From the NCBI RefSeq assembly GCF_000247695.1, contig NW_004624748.1, positions 2,141,857 through 2,205,856 on the forward strand: a DNA stretch of 64,000 nucleotides, in the 5' to 3' direction. The stretch is from Heterocephalus glaber (Eukaryota; Chordata; Mammalia; Rodentia; Bathyergidae). This document shows positions 61,623 to 64,000 of the stretch, one piece after another. Positions within the stretch are counted from its first letter, which is position 1. Each line of letters starts with the position of its first letter. The translations under genes and the position numbers were made by a program. The notes under the pieces are model-generated. The model saw nothing but the letters and a program-made list of their open reading frames with translations. It was not told where the DNA came from and did no database searches.

Positions 61623-62765
61623 ATTTTTTTTCTGCTACTAGGTGTTTATTGATCCAATAAAGTTGACATATCAGGACTAACAACCACATAGGCATGTGCT
61701 ATAAAGCTCTTCTTTCAAGTGATGATTCTTCCAGCTGGAAGGTCGGAAAAAGGTTAACTCATGCTCCCCACCTCTCCCTTTCTACTTATCTACACTCTTT
61801 GGAGCCAGTGCTGCTTGGAGAGAGAACAGATGTGAGTCATGCCCCTATGTATCAATAAGCAGCCCAAGTGTATGAGTTAACAGTGGAAAGATCGCAGGGC
61901 TGAACTGACAGCCCTTCCCCAACATACACACACAACAGGGAGCGATGTTGGTGAGAAAGAGTAAGCAAGAAAGTTTGCATTAAATTGAGTTCCAGAGAAA
62001 ATTCTTTGGACACCACCCCCAGCTGAGTAGGAAAGTGGGAAAAAGAAGGACATATATTTGTGGGAGAAAAATGCTTGAACCTCCTAAAGTCTGTTGGCTT
62101 GCAAGTAGAGCAGACCATTGTCCTGCATGCTGTATGTGCCCTGGAAGAGTGAGCAGCCCAGATTCTCCTTTGTGACCCAGGAAACAGAAGACAGCGGCTA
62201 CCTGGACATTTGCTCAGGTGGATCTGGTGGCCAGCAGTGCAGTGGGCCTTGGAGAAGTGTAGCCCTTGGATTCCTTGCCTGGAAGTAGACTTTAGAAGCT
62301 GTGCTGACATGAATGTTGAGGTGTAAACTTCCTGGGCCTCTCATATTCTTGGGTCATTTAGGATTATGAACTGGAAGACCATGGGAGCCACCTGGAGCTC
62401 AGTCATGGTTGGTATCTAATTTCTGGCCCAGTGGATATAGGACATAATAATAGAGGCCTGAGCTTATGGATGAGAGGCAAACCTGCTTAAGTATCTGGAA
62501 GCCTTCTCTGTAACAGAGGATGGAAGAGAACCCCAGACTTGGCTCTGGCCCTTGGCAGATGCTTCACTGTCCACCATCACAGAGATCTGTAGCCATTTCT
62601 CAGTTTCAGGTCAGGTTTGAGTGCTGGCCAGGATAGGCCACATCATATATGCTTCTTTCATTCTTCTCTTTTTTTCTTTTAATTACTGAAGCAATGTAAA
62701 GTAAATCCTAGATTTCTTATCTTTCTGCCCCTACATCCTGTGCTGTGCATTTCTAAAATATTCAG
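61623..62765. other. Unassigned intergenic sequence
   Basis: About 1.1 kb. A 152-codon open frame on the minus strand (61852-62310) shows no family signature and is probably chance. Confidence 0.6.
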
Positions 62766-62767
62766 AT

Positions 62768-62898
62768 GTTGAAATCAGGTGTAGTAGTGCACACCTATAA
62801 TTGCAGCATTCAGAAAGCTGAGGCAGGAGGATAGCAATAAGTTTGAGGCCAGCCTGGGCTACATAGTGAGAACCTGTCTCAAAAAACAAAAAAAAACC
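62768..62898 (+). repeat. B1-type SINE
   Basis: CAGGTGTAGTAGTGCACACC, GCTGAGGCAGGAGGATAG, TTTGAGGCCAGCCTGGGC, tail CAAAAAACAAAAAAAA. Confidence 0.9.
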
Positions 62899-62964
62899 CA
62901 GCAAAACCCCAAAATATTCAGATACTGAGGATGATTTTAAAAATACATTTTATCACCAAAGAAT

Positions 62965-63105
62965 ATCTTTATTTTTTATTTTCCTAAGAGGAAAAGTCTT
63001 GCTATGTCACTCAGGCTGATCTTCAATTCCTCAGCTCAAATGATCTTCCTGCCTCAGCCCCCCAAATTTTGGAACTACTGGTGTCCACCACTGCACTTAG
63101 TTAGC
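62965..63105 (-). repeat. Old 7SL-derived SINE
   Basis: GAAAAGTCTTGCTATGTCAC, CAGGCTGATCTTCAATTCC, TCCTGCCTCAGCCCCCC in antisense order. Confidence 0.8.
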
Positions 63106-63357
63106 ACTAAGAATGATTTATAAAGAAGAAAGTGTCAACAGCACTATTACATGTTGCAAATGACTTGGGAAAATTGAAGGCCAAGGTACTGTCATGAACA
63201 TTCTGGAACAGAATCCATCAAAGGCTGCAGAGGTGGCAGGAGGAAGTGGTAGCCCTGAGCTATTGCTGGAATTGGTAATAGGAGGGCATGGAGGAACCAG
63301 GAAGAGCCAGATCGAAGCACTACTTTTGAGAAGTCTGATGGTAAAAAAAAAAGTAGA

Positions 63358-63432
63358 TAAGAGGCTTAGCTGTAGCTAGTGGTGTTTACCTACCATGAGA
63401 AAGGCCCTGGATTCAATCTCCAGCACCACAAA
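63358..63432 (+). repeat. Older ID-type SINE
   Basis: GAGGCTTAGCTGTAGCTAGTG, GGCCCTGGATTCAATCTCC, CAGCACCACAAAA. Confidence 0.7.
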
Positions 63433-63434
63433 AG

Positions 63435-63815
63435 CAAAGAAGAAGGAAAAGGAGAGGTGGAAGAGGAGGGAGAAAGTGGATTGGGGGAAGATGGTAGCAT
63501 CTGAGTGTGACCAAAATGAGGGAAATACTTTTGGAATGGAGAGAGACCAATCTTCAGAGGCTCAGATGATAGGCTCATGAAAAAGAAAGCAATATTGACA
63601 GAGCAAATCCTTGAAAGGGGCAGGAGTTTATGAGAGAAAGAGTAGTATCCTGAAGCTAATTTTTCAATAAACAGGAATGAAGTTACTCAAACATCTAGAG
63701 GTGAGAGGAGGAAGGGGTTGACTTTCTTGGAGGGGACTGAGTTTCTGGTTTGGAACATCTGGACATAGGAATTTGGGTCTCTGTGTGCACAAAGAGGAAC
63801 AGAGGTCAACCCAGC
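63435..63815. other. Unassigned intergenic sequence
   Basis: Purine-rich at first, then unique. No gene recognised. Confidence 0.6.
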
Positions 63816-63817
63816 AT

Positions 63818-63925
63818 TATGATGATCTTATGATTTACTGAGACTCTGCTGCAAGTCAGGCACTTTCCTTATCTCACTGAAACCTCATCAATGTACTTGG
63901 CAGCCCAGGAAAGTGGACTCAGATC
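63818..63925 (+). repeat. MIR fossil SINE
   Basis: TTATGATTTACTGAGACTCTGC, AAGTCAGGCACTTTCC, TCTCACTGAAACCTCATC in MIR order. Confidence 0.72.
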
Positions 63926-63927
63926 TT

Positions 63928-64000
63928 TTTTTTTAAATTTTATTTTATTGGTACATTTTAGGTATACAATATAATGACATTTATCATTGGAAATTTGCAC
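63928..64000 (-). mobile_element. L1 3' tail, cut by window end
   Basis: T run then TTTATTGGTACATTTTAGGT and GACATTTATCATTGG. Continues beyond the window. Confidence 0.82.

Noticed and set aside
61852..62310. 152-codon minus-strand open frame
   Set aside because: No recognisable domain, no splice or promoter context, and nearby repeats; probably chance.

Overview
This is genomic DNA from a placental mammal, most likely a rodent. It carries 7SL-derived B1-type SINEs, ORR1-like MaLR LTRs and many tRNA-derived ID-type SINEs. The ID family ends in an unusual GGTACC just before its A tail, and there is a matching young L1 family whose 3' end reads (in antisense) TTTTATTGGTACATTTTAGG. I cannot name the species. 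Squirrel, beaver or kangaroo-rat relatives fit better than mouse or rat because the ATP7B protein keeps all six copper-binding motifs.

Positions 1-39195 hold one plus-strand gene, ATP7B, the copper-transporting P-type ATPase of Wilson disease. Exons 2 to 21 are present, all with GT/AG junctions, and together encode 1441 residues with no stop or frameshift. Exon 1 (about 17 codons in human) lies upstream of the window. Eighteen exon lengths or frames match the human gene exactly; exons 2, 3 and 15 differ by 9, 9 and 3 nt. The order is four metal-binding domains in exon 2, the fifth across exons 3-4, the sixth across exons 5-6, membrane helices in exons 7-8, the actuator in exons 9-11, helices and the CPC copper site in exons 12-13, the phosphorylation and ATP-binding domains in exons 14-18, the last helices in exons 19-20 and the cytosolic tail in exon 21.

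The introns are rich in old and young repeats: an MLT1 LTR split by a mariner relic (intron 2), an L1 copy interrupted by an 823-base assembly gap (intron 4), two ORR1-like LTRs (introns 7 and 9), a MER2/Tigger copy ending about 100 bases before exon 10, MIR and L2 fossils, and many ID SINEs with clear target-site duplications (TSDs).

Downstream of the stop codon (39196-64000) I see no intact gene. This region is a nest of retrotransposition products: an antisense BCAS2 processed pseudogene about 1 kb past the stop, a twin-primed L1 (42636-43815), a near full-length minus-strand L1 (about 45030-54090) that carries a CAMKK2 processed pseudogene and smaller insertions, a second nested L1 complex (57650-59450), MIR and B1 copies, and unassigned sequence. 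The most notable points are the intact six-motif ATP7B, the two pseudogenes, a possible ATP7B poly(A) signal supplied by the antisense BCAS2 copy, and several well-marked nested insertions.
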